Shown here: positions 1 through 6,125 of the stretch, one piece after another
Layout: each line of letters begins with the position of its first letter
Position numbering within the stretch: position 1 is the stretch's first letter
Assembly (NCBI GenBank): GCA_902782815.1
Contig: CACZOS010000375.1
Span: 1-6,268, forward strand
DNA length: 6,268 nucleotides
DNA from: an uncultured Lachnospiraceae bacterium
GTDB taxonomy: Bacteria; Bacillota; Clostridia; Lachnospirales; Lachnospiraceae
Direction: 5' to 3'
The notes under the pieces: model-generated
Seen by the model: only the letters and a program-made list of their open reading frames with translations
Told to the model about the DNA's origin: nothing
Database searches by the model: none
Program-made: the position numbers and the translations under genes

Positions 1-298
1 AAAATGCTCCCTCTTTCTTCACGATCTCCACCATGGATGCCGTATCGAACTTATCATCATAAGCATGGTCGATGCAATATCTCAACTCATCCTCGGTAAA
101 ATCCGTCAGAAACAGCTTCATCACCTCAAAGGCAACCTGGCGGTAATCCATACCGGCAAGTTTGTCAAAAGGAATCTCCAGGGCGGGGATCCGGTCGGGA
201 ACATAGAGTCCCCCCTGGTCTGCCAGACCCTTTAAGATAGCCTGGGAAGCGGTCACTGTCTCCCGGTTGTCACGTGTACTTCTATAAATCAGATCCAT
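1..298 (-). CDS. thrC: Threonine synthase, N-terminal 99 codons (cut by left edge)
   Basis: Threonine synthase converts O-phosphohomoserine to threonine in the cytoplasm using pyridoxal phosphate; it is the last step of threonine biosynthesis. My reading of the minus strand from the ATG at 298-296 begins MDLIYRSTRDN, followed by VTASQAILKGLADQGGLYVP and a stretch containing MDYRQVAFEVMKLFLTDF. These match the well conserved N-terminal domain of clostridial threonine synthases, where the sequence 'YRSTR...TASQAI..GLA.DGGL(Y/F)VP' is typical. The catalytic lysine and the PLP domain lie beyond the left edge. The start is set by a strong ribosome binding site, GGAGG at 304-308, 5 nt before the ATG. 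The gene has its own promoter (398-426) and is not obviously part of the transporter operon upstream, from which it is separated by a hairpin terminator. Identification is from remembered family sequence, not a search. Confidence 0.93.
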   Translation of the reverse strand, partial: MDLIYRSTRDNRETVTASQAILKGLADQGGLYVPDRIPALEIPFDKLAGMDYRQVAFEVMKLFLTDFTEDELRYCIDHAYDDKFDTASMVEIVKKEGAF

Positions 299-303
299 AT
301 TTA

Positions 304-308
304 CCTCC
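304..308 (-). promoter_or_regulatory. Ribosome binding site of thrC
   Basis: Minus-strand GGAGG (within CAGGAGGT) lies 5 nt before the ATG at 298. It is a near-perfect complement to the 16S rRNA 3' end and fixes the thrC start. Confidence 0.85.
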
Positions 309-397
309 TGTAATCGGCCTTCGGGGAAGGGATGATCTCTTATTTCTTTGAAGACGGTTCAAAACAATGCAGGACCTATCTCCAAAAACTTCAGATA

Positions 398-426
398 ATT
401 ATAACATAGGACAGTCTCCGGCACAA
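398..426 (-). promoter_or_regulatory. Sigma-A promoter of thrC (extended -10)
   Basis: On the minus strand a -35 box TTGTGC (421-426) is followed by exactly 17 bp and a perfect -10 box TATAAT (398-403), preceded by TG one base upstream (TGTTATAAT), an extended -10. Transcription should begin near 391 and leave a leader of about 93 nt before the thrC ATG. The leader is too short for a T-box and shows no riboswitch I recognise. It holds only a weak hairpin of 5 bp with a 3-nt loop (318-322 pairing with 326-330), close upstream of the ribosome binding site. No operator is evident over the promoter itself. Confidence 0.72.
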
Positions 427-467
427 GCATGCCTATTGCATTCTACAGGTTTTTCAGTCATTTAAAG

Positions 468-522
468 TTTAACAGTAATTTAATATCTCCATAAATGATT
501 CTTAATAAGGTGAGGGTATACT
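468..522 (+). promoter_or_regulatory. Candidate OmpR/PhoP-type activated promoter with 11-bp direct repeats
   Basis: Plus-strand TTAACA (469-474), TTAATA (480-485), ATAAAT (491-496, weaker) and TTAATA (502-507) start exactly 11 bp apart. Nine bases after the last one is a good -10 box, TATACT (517-522). There is no acceptable -35 box at the usual distance (494-499 is AATGAT). Tandem 11-bp repeats that replace the -35 are the known arrangement for PhoB in E. coli and for PhoP in Bacillus subtilis, whose repeat is TTAACA-like. The promoter points right, away from thrC and against the transporter operon. I infer that an OmpR-family regulator, possibly the one encoded at the right edge, activates it. 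The repeats could instead act on thrC, whose -35 box is about 40 bp away. The region is A/T-rich, so part of the match could be chance. Confidence 0.45.
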
Positions 523-528
523 AGCACT

Positions 529-680
529 GTATGATTATCGTTTCTCTTGCAAATTCATCTGTGACGATATATTGGGGTATCTTTCAGCAGACAGCACTGG
601 CTGTACTTTTTTCAAAAGAATGAATGAAAGTGAAACGACAGAGGCTGACGCATGATTTTATGCGTCAGCCTTCATTTTTG
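529..680 (+). ncRNA. Putative ~150-nt plus-strand transcript (small RNA or tiny-peptide mRNA)
   Basis: This is an inferred transcription unit, not a recognised RNA family. It is bounded by the predicted start about 7 nt after the TATACT box and by the strong hairpin at 642-671 with a following TTCATTTTTG. Inside are a 6-bp pairing (TATCGT 536-541 with ACGATA 564-569) and a 5-bp hairpin (591-595 with 600-604) followed by TTTTTT at 607-612, which might end some transcripts early. A 30-codon open frame runs from ATG 531 to TGA 621-623. It has no room for a ribosome binding site, so it would have to be translated as a near-leaderless message. No other gene occupies this stretch. Apart from the promoters and hairpins listed, I see nothing else in the 418-nt intergenic region. 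Confidence 0.25.
642..679. terminator. Hairpin terminator, probably bidirectional, between the transporter operon and thrC
   Basis: A perfect 12-bp stem (642-653 pairing with 660-671, AGGCTGACGCAT with its complement) closes a 6-nt loop. Read on the plus strand it is followed by TTCATTTTTG, a reasonable T-tract. Read on the minus strand, the direction of the operon that ends at 717, it is followed by CTGTCGTTTCAC, a much poorer tract. It lies 45 nt after the permease stop, so it very probably ends the operon, but its better T-tract faces the other way and fits the candidate plus-strand transcript. Confidence 0.8.
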
Positions 681-716
681 TCACTGTTCAGATACATGGC
701 CATTAATAGTTACACT

Positions 717-1586
717 TTATGCCTGATGTTCGGATACATAAAAGCGGATGGCGGAAATGAGAAATACAAATCCCACCAGGATACAGACCAGTGTGGCTGC
801 CTTAAAATATAGATAAGAGAACCTGGTTGAGGTGACATCCACTCCGAAATTCCCGAAATAGGATGTGATCATTGGTATATTTCCGGTAAAATTCTCATAG
901 TATCCCACAAATACCGTGAGGGGATTGAAGAGATTGGCGATAAGACAAAGGACGGTCACGCCGGAGGCAATCTCCCCGGACCCGCTGAGGGAAAGGCTTA
1001 TGTTTCTTATAACCTCCAGAAAGAGCAGGATTCCGATGGACAGCATAAAATAGGTGAATACCGTCCCCGCGAAAGCGAACACCGACCTTTTATTTATGCT
1101 GTAGCAAAACAGCGCGATACTGCCGCCCCAGAAAGAAAAAATGGCAATGATCCCCAGCAGCCTGATAATCTTCAAAAGACTGATTCCGCTGTAGATGCAG
1201 GACAGGGTAATGATCGGGAGACTGGAGGAAAAAACCAGCAGATTGGTGAGGATCAGCACATAAATCTTGGCGATGATCCGATATCTCACCACCCCCGGGA
1301 TCATCATAAACTGTTCGGAGACAGTTCTGTCCGTATCCTCCATGGAGGAGACCGCAAAGGGGATCAGAATAAAAACAGCCATGATCTGTACGGAACTCAG
1401 GACCAGAAACTGAGCCAGGAAGGAAGACCGGCTGGAGTAGTAACCTGCCTGCATGGATTCATTATGGAAGAAAATAAAAAGGATGGTTACGAAGGCGAGC
1501 AGTGAATTGTAAAAGATAAGAAGGATAGGCAGACGGATGCTCCGCCCTTCCTTCAGCATCTCAAGCCGAAACATGGAATTCTGCAT
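717..1586 (-). CDS. ABC-2 type transporter permease (six membrane helices)
   Basis: An integral membrane protein of 289 residues, the membrane half of an ABC-2 type system. Hydrophobic segments are at about 19-40, 58-80, 107-131, 139-162, 169-192 and 262-281, with a further apolar stretch at 209-229 in the region where ABC-2 proteins carry outside helices before the last span. Between spans 2 and 3 lies SMEDTDRTVSEQFMMIPGVV followed by RYRIIAKIYV. This matches the ABC-2 pattern of an acidic/arginine segment, a proline, and a conserved lysine before the next helix, which normally contacts the ATPase. The start is the ATG at 1586-1584, 5 nt after GGAGG (1592-1596). An upstream GTG at 1598 would add four residues but lies before that site. 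The gene begins 2 nt after the ATPase stop, so the two are translationally coupled. It is the last gene of the operon. The substrate is unknown; export of, or defence against, a peptide or lipid-like compound is only an inference from similar clusters. Confidence 0.85.
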   Translation of the reverse strand: MQNSMFRLEMLKEGRSIRLPILLIFYNSLLAFVTILFIFFHNESMQAGYYSSRSSFLAQFLVLSSVQIMAVFILIPFAVSSMEDTDRTVSEQFMMIPGVVRYRIIAKIYVLILTNLLVFSSSLPIITLSCIYSGISLLKIIRLLGIIAIFSFWGGSIALFCYSINKRSVFAFAGTVFTYFMLSIGILLFLEVIRNISLSLSGSGEIASGVTVLCLIANLFNPLTVFVGYYENFTGNIPMITSYFGNFGVDVTSTRFSYLYFKAATLVCILVGFVFLISAIRFYVSEHQA

Positions 1587-1588
1587 AA

Positions 1589-2491
1589 TTACCTCCACAT
1601 AAACTGATCCAGATCTATGGGGTCACGCATGTACCGGCAGACCGAGACGCCTGCCTCCACCAGTCTGGAGAGCAGACGGGCTTCCTCATTGTCCCCTCCG
1701 GAGAAGAGCAGGATGACGTCTTCCCCGTTGACCGTGACCCGTTCCACCAGTTCGTCCTCCCTGAGGACCCGGACCGCCTCATCCATCCCTTCGAGGATCT
1801 TCATCCTGATGGGACTTTCCCTGAGGGCTTTCTCATAACAGGATTCCACGGTGCCGCTGGCCACCACCTGTCCCCCCTCGATCACGGCAATATCCGTGAG
1901 GAAAGAAGGGATCTCCGGGTACATCTGGGTACTGATCACCAATGATTTTCCCTGTTCCCACAGCATCCAGAGGTAGTCCAGCATCCTTTTCCGGTAGGCG
2001 GGTGCCATATCACAAAAGGGATCGTCCAGGAAAAGCCAGGAGGGCTCATGAAGAACAGTCTTGCCCAGACAAAGGAAAGGCTTCAGCTCTCCTGGGATTT
2101 CCCGGATAAAACTGTTCCTGTACTCCTCCATCTCAAGAAAATTCAGAACCTCATCCACTCTTCTCCCCCTGTAACGTCCATTCACCTTATAGAGGGCAAG
2201 GAAGACCTCAAAGTATTCTTCTACCGTAAGCTGTTCAAAAAATCCGTACTCCTTGGGCATATACCCCGTCTTCAGATAAAGAGACTGGGAGGAGTGGACG
2301 GATTCCCCATCCAGAAGCACTTCCCCGTAACCCGGTTTAATACTTCCGACTGCCGTCTGGAGGATCATGGTTTTGGCTGTCTGGTCAGATCCCAGCAGGC
2401 CGAAGATCACTCCGTCGGACAGAGGCAGATTCAGATTATCGACGATCTTCTTCTTTTTTTTGTAAAGTGAAATATTCCGGAATTCCAGCAT
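1589..2491 (-). CDS. ABC transporter ATPase-like protein with degenerate catalytic motifs
   Basis: A 300-residue cytoplasmic protein with the ABC ATPase layout of the ABC-2 export type plus a C-terminal extension (about 215-300). Every nucleotide motif is altered. Walker A (34-41) reads GSDQTAKT: Lys40 and Thr41 are kept, but the conserved glycines are Gln and Ala. The Q-loop glutamine is Lys80 (GYMPKEYG). The LSGGQ signature is IPGEL (132-136). Walker B is WLFLDDPF (152-159), with the catalytic glutamate replaced by Asp157. The D-loop GLDP is DMAP (161-164). The H-loop histidine is Gln189 (ISTQ). The hydrophobic framework between the motifs is normal and the frame is intact, so this is probably a maintained weak or non-hydrolysing ATPase rather than a decayed gene. 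GGAG precedes the ATG by 6 nt; the upstream gene stops 13 nt before. Codons 11-13 contain a run of eight A. No ordinary partner ATPase is in the window; one could be upstream or elsewhere. Confidence 0.88.
   Translation of the reverse strand: MLEFRNISLYKKKKKIVDNLNLPLSDGVIFGLLGSDQTAKTMILQTAVGSIKPGYGEVLLDGESVHSSQSLYLKTGYMPKEYGFFEQLTVEEYFEVFLALYKVNGRYRGRRVDEVLNFLEMEEYRNSFIREIPGELKPFLCLGKTVLHEPSWLFLDDPFCDMAPAYRKRMLDYLWMLWEQGKSLVISTQMYPEIPSFLTDIAVIEGGQVVASGTVESCYEKALRESPIRMKILEGMDEAVRVLREDELVERVTVNGEDVILLFSGGDNEEARLLSRLVEAGVSVCRYMRDPIDLDQFMWR
1592..1596 (-). promoter_or_regulatory. Ribosome binding site that decides the permease start
   Basis: Minus-strand GGAGG sits in the last codons of the ATPase gene, directly before its TAA stop (1591-1589) and 5 nt before ATG 1586. 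It favours that ATG over the in-frame GTG at 1598, which lies upstream of it. Confidence 0.75.
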
Positions 2492-2504
2492 AGCCGTCTC
2501 CTGC

Positions 2505-4952
2505 TCATTCTTTATATACCGTCTTCTTCATCCAGACGGAAAGGATCGGCAGATTATAGTTCTCCGCATCCTCGGACTGTTCGTATTTTATCCTCATGAT
2601 ATTCATCTCGGAGAGATATGGTTCCAGATCTTCAATACCCATCTGATCATCCGTCCCGGGGAGGATTTCCTCCCACTCCTTGGTGCTGAGACGATAGGCA
2701 TAGATCTTACCTGTATAATCATCATGACAGCGTGCCATGGCCCACATCAGTTTATTGGGATCAAAACGATATTCCGTCTCGATTTTCTCATTCTCCGAAG
2801 CCTGGGTAAGCAGATCATCATAGGTCAGATTATTCTCCAGAAATTCCCGGTTGATATCCACCTGATATTCCATTTTTTCAGGAAGATCCAGGTTGAAATG
2901 ATTGATGTAGACGGAAACCTGATTCCCCACAGAAGCATCCGTTGCCCTGAAGAGCTGATAACGGTCGTTCCTGGTCAGACCTACAACGATAAGATCTCCC
3001 AGATTGCCGTTATTTTTCAGGCAGCGATAAACAACATAGTCCAGAACATCCTGGATAAGAGCATCATCCTCCTCCGAAGACAGGACGTATTCGTCACTTC
3101 CCGGTGACCAGGCCTTAATCTCTTTCGGGTCTATGGATAAGGAAGACTGCCCCTTCAATCCGGAAGTGGTCCAGTATTCATTGCCGCGGATCACCACGAG
3201 CTTATCAAAATCTTTTGTGGAGATATTGGTTATCTGCCCGGAAAAGGAAGTATGGTCTCCCGTGATACCGGAGGAAAACATCTTGCTTTTTTCCCCATAA
3301 TTCATGGACCTGTTCTCCTTCATCTTCAGCATACGGACCGTTCCCGGTGTCGCTTCCGAAAAAGAGACGTCATACCCCTTTATGGTATTGCTGATGGTAT
3401 ATTCCTCCTGAATGGTGGTAAGCTGGGTATAATCGGTCGGCTCCTGGGCATACTCAAAGTCCATGGGGACCACCTGGTCCACCGCGGACATGAGGCTCAT
3501 ATTCATTCTCTCCCCTTCCGCATTCTGATACAGGAAATAAATATCATTCTTAGGATCGGAGTCATCCACGACCCTGATGGAGGAAAAAGAGCTCTGGGCC
3601 TGAGAGGGTGTGCCCCTGGACCGGAAGATAATGCACAGGGTAAAGAGGATGGCAACAGAAGGAACAACCGCCCAGATATATTCTCTCTTTTTTATCCTGC
3701 TGAGCAGGTAGTAGGCCAGAAAAGTCAGGGTACACAGATAAGCCAGGAAAAACACCCCATAATAAAAAGCATTGGGTGTCTGGGACCGGTTAAAACTGTT
3801 AAGTGCCAGTTCCATGCTCCACAGACCGTTCTCCTCATCTGCATTTCCTTCAATGATGGAGTCGAAAACATACTTAAACAGGGATTTGGCCATATCATTA
3901 AGCCGGTTCCACTGGAGAATTGACTCATCGGTAAAACTGAATCTTAAAGCGTAGACCGATCCTTTTCCATAACTGCGTTCGTACAGGGAGGCCGGATCGG
4001 ACCAGCTGACAATCTTCCATCCCGCATTGTTTTCAAAGGTCAGGGAATCAAGGTAGAGAGATAATTCTCCTGTAAAACCTGTGGAGGCTCCGAAATACAT
4101 TCTCTCTGTCACAAGGTTTCCCGATTTCATCCGGAAAACATCCGACAGTCCCGCGAGATCCTTTTCTCCGTGCTCGCCGGTGGCAACAATCAGTTTCCCG
4201 CCGTTCTTTATCCAGTTCTTTAAGGCAACTTCCTGTTCCTTATCCATGTTTTCGACGGCATAATCGTCGATCACAATACCGGAAAGCATATTGATGGAAT
4301 CCCGGTTCCCCGGGAATCCACCCTCCGCGATATCAATGATCCTGACTTTGATCAGGTCCGAATCCGTCTCGATCAACAGATTATCCAGAAAGGAAAAGGA
4401 AGAATACTGGTTGGTCAGAAGGCCGATACAGATCTGTCCGTTTGCCTGGGATTCAGGATCAATCCATTCGGAATAGGCAGGAATCTCCATCTTGGACAGG
4501 AGAGTATTTCCATACTGATCCAGAATTTCAAAACAGAAGTAGGATGCATTGCCCAGCTGAGGTATGGACAGGGTTACTCCCGAATCCTGATCCTTAACAC
4601 ACTGAATGGCGGACTGATAGGAAACTCCTCCCCCGCTGCTGCCCGGAACCGTGATCTTTACCAGACCGGAAAAATCTCCGGAAGAGCAGGACATATGAAC
4701 ATTTACCGGGATACTATCCCCCTTTACCGTATAGCCTTTAAGTCCGAAAGTTACCCGGCCGGAGAGGTCATCAATCTGATAGACATAATGATAGCCTCCA
4801 TGTTCATAGGGCCTCTTCTCCCAGACCACGGAATCAGGGCCGCCCACAGTCTGTTCGCGCCGGCATCCGAAGAACCAGAAAACAATGGCGCAGACCAGGA
4901 TCAGAACGACGAAGATTATTTTTTTATAGGTACGAAATAACTCATTAAGCAT
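2505..4952 (-). CDS. Large membrane-anchored ABC auxiliary protein, GldG-like layout, with two outside domains
   Basis: An 815-residue protein I cannot name. One helix at about 12-29 (after basic YKK) is followed by about 365 outside residues, a helix at about 395-417, a basic loop SRIKKRE, a helix at about 424-444, and about 370 more outside residues to the C-terminus. The basic loop supports both large parts being outside. The first part starts with a beta-rich region (about 60-160) and continues with a segment (about 172-365) holding IVIDDYAVENMD, then WIKNGGKLIVATG and YGKGSVYALRFSF. The 'must-be-decided residue, helix, NGG-x-LIV-x-TG' wording recalls the glutaminase-like (DUF4350/ABC auxiliary) fold seen in GldG-type proteins next to ABC-2 transporters; I see no catalytic triad. 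The last domain (445-815) resembles nothing I recognise. The start ATG follows GGGG by 6 nt and lies 15 nt after the kinase stop; the ATPase gene follows after 13 nt. Its position suggests it works with the permease and kinase, perhaps binding ligand. Confidence 0.75.
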   Translation of the reverse strand: MLNELFRTYKKIIFVVLILVCAIVFWFFGCRREQTVGGPDSVVWEKRPYEHGGYHYVYQIDDLSGRVTFGLKGYTVKGDSIPVNVHMSCSSGDFSGLVKITVPGSSGGGVSYQSAIQCVKDQDSGVTLSIPQLGNASYFCFEILDQYGNTLLSKMEIPAYSEWIDPESQANGQICIGLLTNQYSSFSFLDNLLIETDSDLIKVRIIDIAEGGFPGNRDSINMLSGIVIDDYAVENMDKEQEVALKNWIKNGGKLIVATGEHGEKDLAGLSDVFRMKSGNLVTERMYFGASTGFTGELSLYLDSLTFENNAGWKIVSWSDPASLYERSYGKGSVYALRFSFTDESILQWNRLNDMAKSLFKYVFDSIIEGNADEENGLWSMELALNSFNRSQTPNAFYYGVFFLAYLCTLTFLAYYLLSRIKKREYIWAVVPSVAILFTLCIIFRSRGTPSQAQSSFSSIRVVDDSDPKNDIYFLYQNAEGERMNMSLMSAVDQVVPMDFEYAQEPTDYTQLTTIQEEYTISNTIKGYDVSFSEATPGTVRMLKMKENRSMNYGEKSKMFSSGITGDHTSFSGQITNISTKDFDKLVVIRGNEYWTTSGLKGQSSLSIDPKEIKAWSPGSDEYVLSSEEDDALIQDVLDYVVYRCLKNNGNLGDLIVVGLTRNDRYQLFRATDASVGNQVSVYINHFNLDLPEKMEYQVDINREFLENNLTYDDLLTQASENEKIETEYRFDPNKLMWAMARCHDDYTGKIYAYRLSTKEWEEILPGTDDQMGIEDLEPYLSEMNIMRIKYEQSEDAENYNLPILSVWMKKTVYKE

Positions 4953-4967
4953 ACCTTACCCCATTAT

Positions 4968-6125
4968 TTATGGCAGGGGATCCACCAGGGGGATTTCAAT
5001 CTGGAACCTTGTTCCGTTTTCCCCGCTCATGGCCCAGATATTGCCGTCATGGAGGTTGACAATGTTTTTGGCTATGGTCAGGCCAAGGCCTGTACCTCCG
5101 GTTTTTAAAGACCGGGAAGACTCCACCCGGTAGAATTTATCAAAGATCTTTTCCAGATCCTCGGAAGGAATCACCCTGCCGTAATTGACGACAGCCACAA
5201 AGGCATAGTTGGACAGATGACCGGTATAGACCTCCAGAAGTTTTCCGTCTGCTCCGTATTTGATGGCATTGGACATCAGATTGCCGATGGCGCGGGCAAG
5301 AAGTTCCCCGTTTCCTTCGATATTCAAAGGTCCTTCGGAAAAATGGGTGACACAATTCAGATGGTTGTCGATGAAACTGGGATAAAACTCATCCACCAGC
5401 TGAGGCATAAAGAGATTAAGATCCAGAATCTCCTTCTTGATCTTAACCTTATCCTTATCATATCTTGTATAATCAAACAGATCTTTGATCAGGGTTTCCA
5501 GCTGTCTGGCCTTTGTGGAGACTATGCCCAGATACTTCTGCTTCTGCTCCTCCGTCAGGGAATCATTCTGGAGAAGCAGATCCAGGTATCCTAAAATGGA
5601 AGTCAGGGGAGTACGCAGGTCATGAGCCACATTGGTCACCAGCTCATCCTTGGTCTCTTCCACCATCTTCTGCTGAGCAAGGGTCTCACCCAGATTCTTC
5701 CTCATCTCATTGATGGAATCTGCGATCTCCGAGAACTCATCATTTCCTCTTACCGGAATCTCCTCAGAGAAATTCCCGCTCTTCATCTTCTCTACCCCCT
5801 GGATGATCTCTCTCACATAGACCACAAATCTGTGGGAGAAGAGAACAAAGTAGAGGACCAGAAGAAGAATGGAGAAAAAGAGCAGCACCGTAAAGTCAAA
5901 TCCGCTCAGATTATTAAGGGAAAAGACCCCCGGTGAGACTCTGCCGTTACCTGCCACACCCCAGATCTCCCGGTATCTGCCGGTACTCATCTGGCTTTCG
6001 TAAAGGTAGATAACATAAAACAGGACGGCCTCCGTGGCAACTGTGGCGAGGACGCTAAGAAACATATAGAGAACGATCTTGAACCGAAAACTCCTAAACC
6101 GATTCGCTTTCAATTTTGTATCCAA
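4968..6125 (-). CDS. Membrane-bound sensor histidine kinase (VanS/PhoR-like)
   Basis: This kinase autophosphorylates a histidine and passes the phosphate to the adjacent response regulator. In the 385-residue version, helices lie at about 17-41 and 76-97, with only about 34 residues outside between them. A HAMP region covers about 98-150, and the HisKA helix carries the phosphate-accepting His168 in NVAHDLRTPLTS. The ATP-binding domain has the N-box (Asn282, Asn286 in GNLMSNAIKYG), an F-box IFDKFYRVE (327-335) and a G2 box GGTGLGL (343-349). The G1 box reads VNYGRVIP, with Asn where most kinases have Asp; this variant occurs in VanS-like kinases, so activity is still expected. The start is uncertain. 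TTG at 6125 overlaps the regulator by 32 nt, TTG at 6113 lies 12 nt after a GGGGGG run, and the first ATG (6065) would remove the basic N-terminus. No ATG or GTG in the right frame exists near the AGGAG at 6091-6095. The short outside loop suggests sensing in the membrane or through a partner protein. Confidence 0.92.
   Translation of the reverse strand: MDTKLKANRFRSFRFKIVLYMFLSVLATVATEAVLFYVIYLYESQMSTGRYREIWGVAGNGRVSPGVFSLNNLSGFDFTVLLFFSILLLVLYFVLFSHRFVVYVREIIQGVEKMKSGNFSEEIPVRGNDEFSEIADSINEMRKNLGETLAQQKMVEETKDELVTNVAHDLRTPLTSILGYLDLLLQNDSLTEEQKQKYLGIVSTKARQLETLIKDLFDYTRYDKDKVKIKKEILDLNLFMPQLVDEFYPSFIDNHLNCVTHFSEGPLNIEGNGELLARAIGNLMSNAIKYGADGKLLEVYTGHLSNYAFVAVVNYGRVIPSEDLEKIFDKFYRVESSRSLKTGGTGLGLTIAKNIVNLHDGNIWAMSGENGTRFQIEIPLVDPLP

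Noticed and set aside
299..391. Riboswitch or T-box in the thrC leader
   Set aside because: The leader is only about 93 nt and shows no T-box motif, no antiterminator pair and no terminator; only a 5-bp hairpin is present.
624..812. A 62-codon plus-strand open frame after the 30-codon frame
   Set aside because: It has no ribosome binding site, runs straight through the terminator hairpin and overlaps the permease gene in antisense; its content does not look like a protein family.
2048..2470. A long plus-strand open frame (140 codons) opposite the ATPase-like gene
   Set aside because: It is the mirror of a gene with clear family similarity and a good ribosome binding site; the plus-strand product has no recognisable features.
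1589..2491. ATPase-like gene as a decayed pseudogene
   Set aside because: There are no internal stops or frameshifts, the ribosome binding site is good, spacing to both neighbours is tight, and the hydrophobic core pattern is preserved.
3252..3923. A 223-codon plus-strand open frame opposite the 815-residue protein gene
   Set aside because: It starts without a ribosome binding site inside a well supported gene on the other strand; such antisense frames are common here because of codon bias.
4863..4952. Possible lipoprotein signal at FFGC (residues 27-30) of the 815-residue protein
   Set aside because: The -3 residue is Phe rather than Leu/Val/Ile and the cysteine is followed by two arginines, so a plain membrane anchor is the simpler reading.
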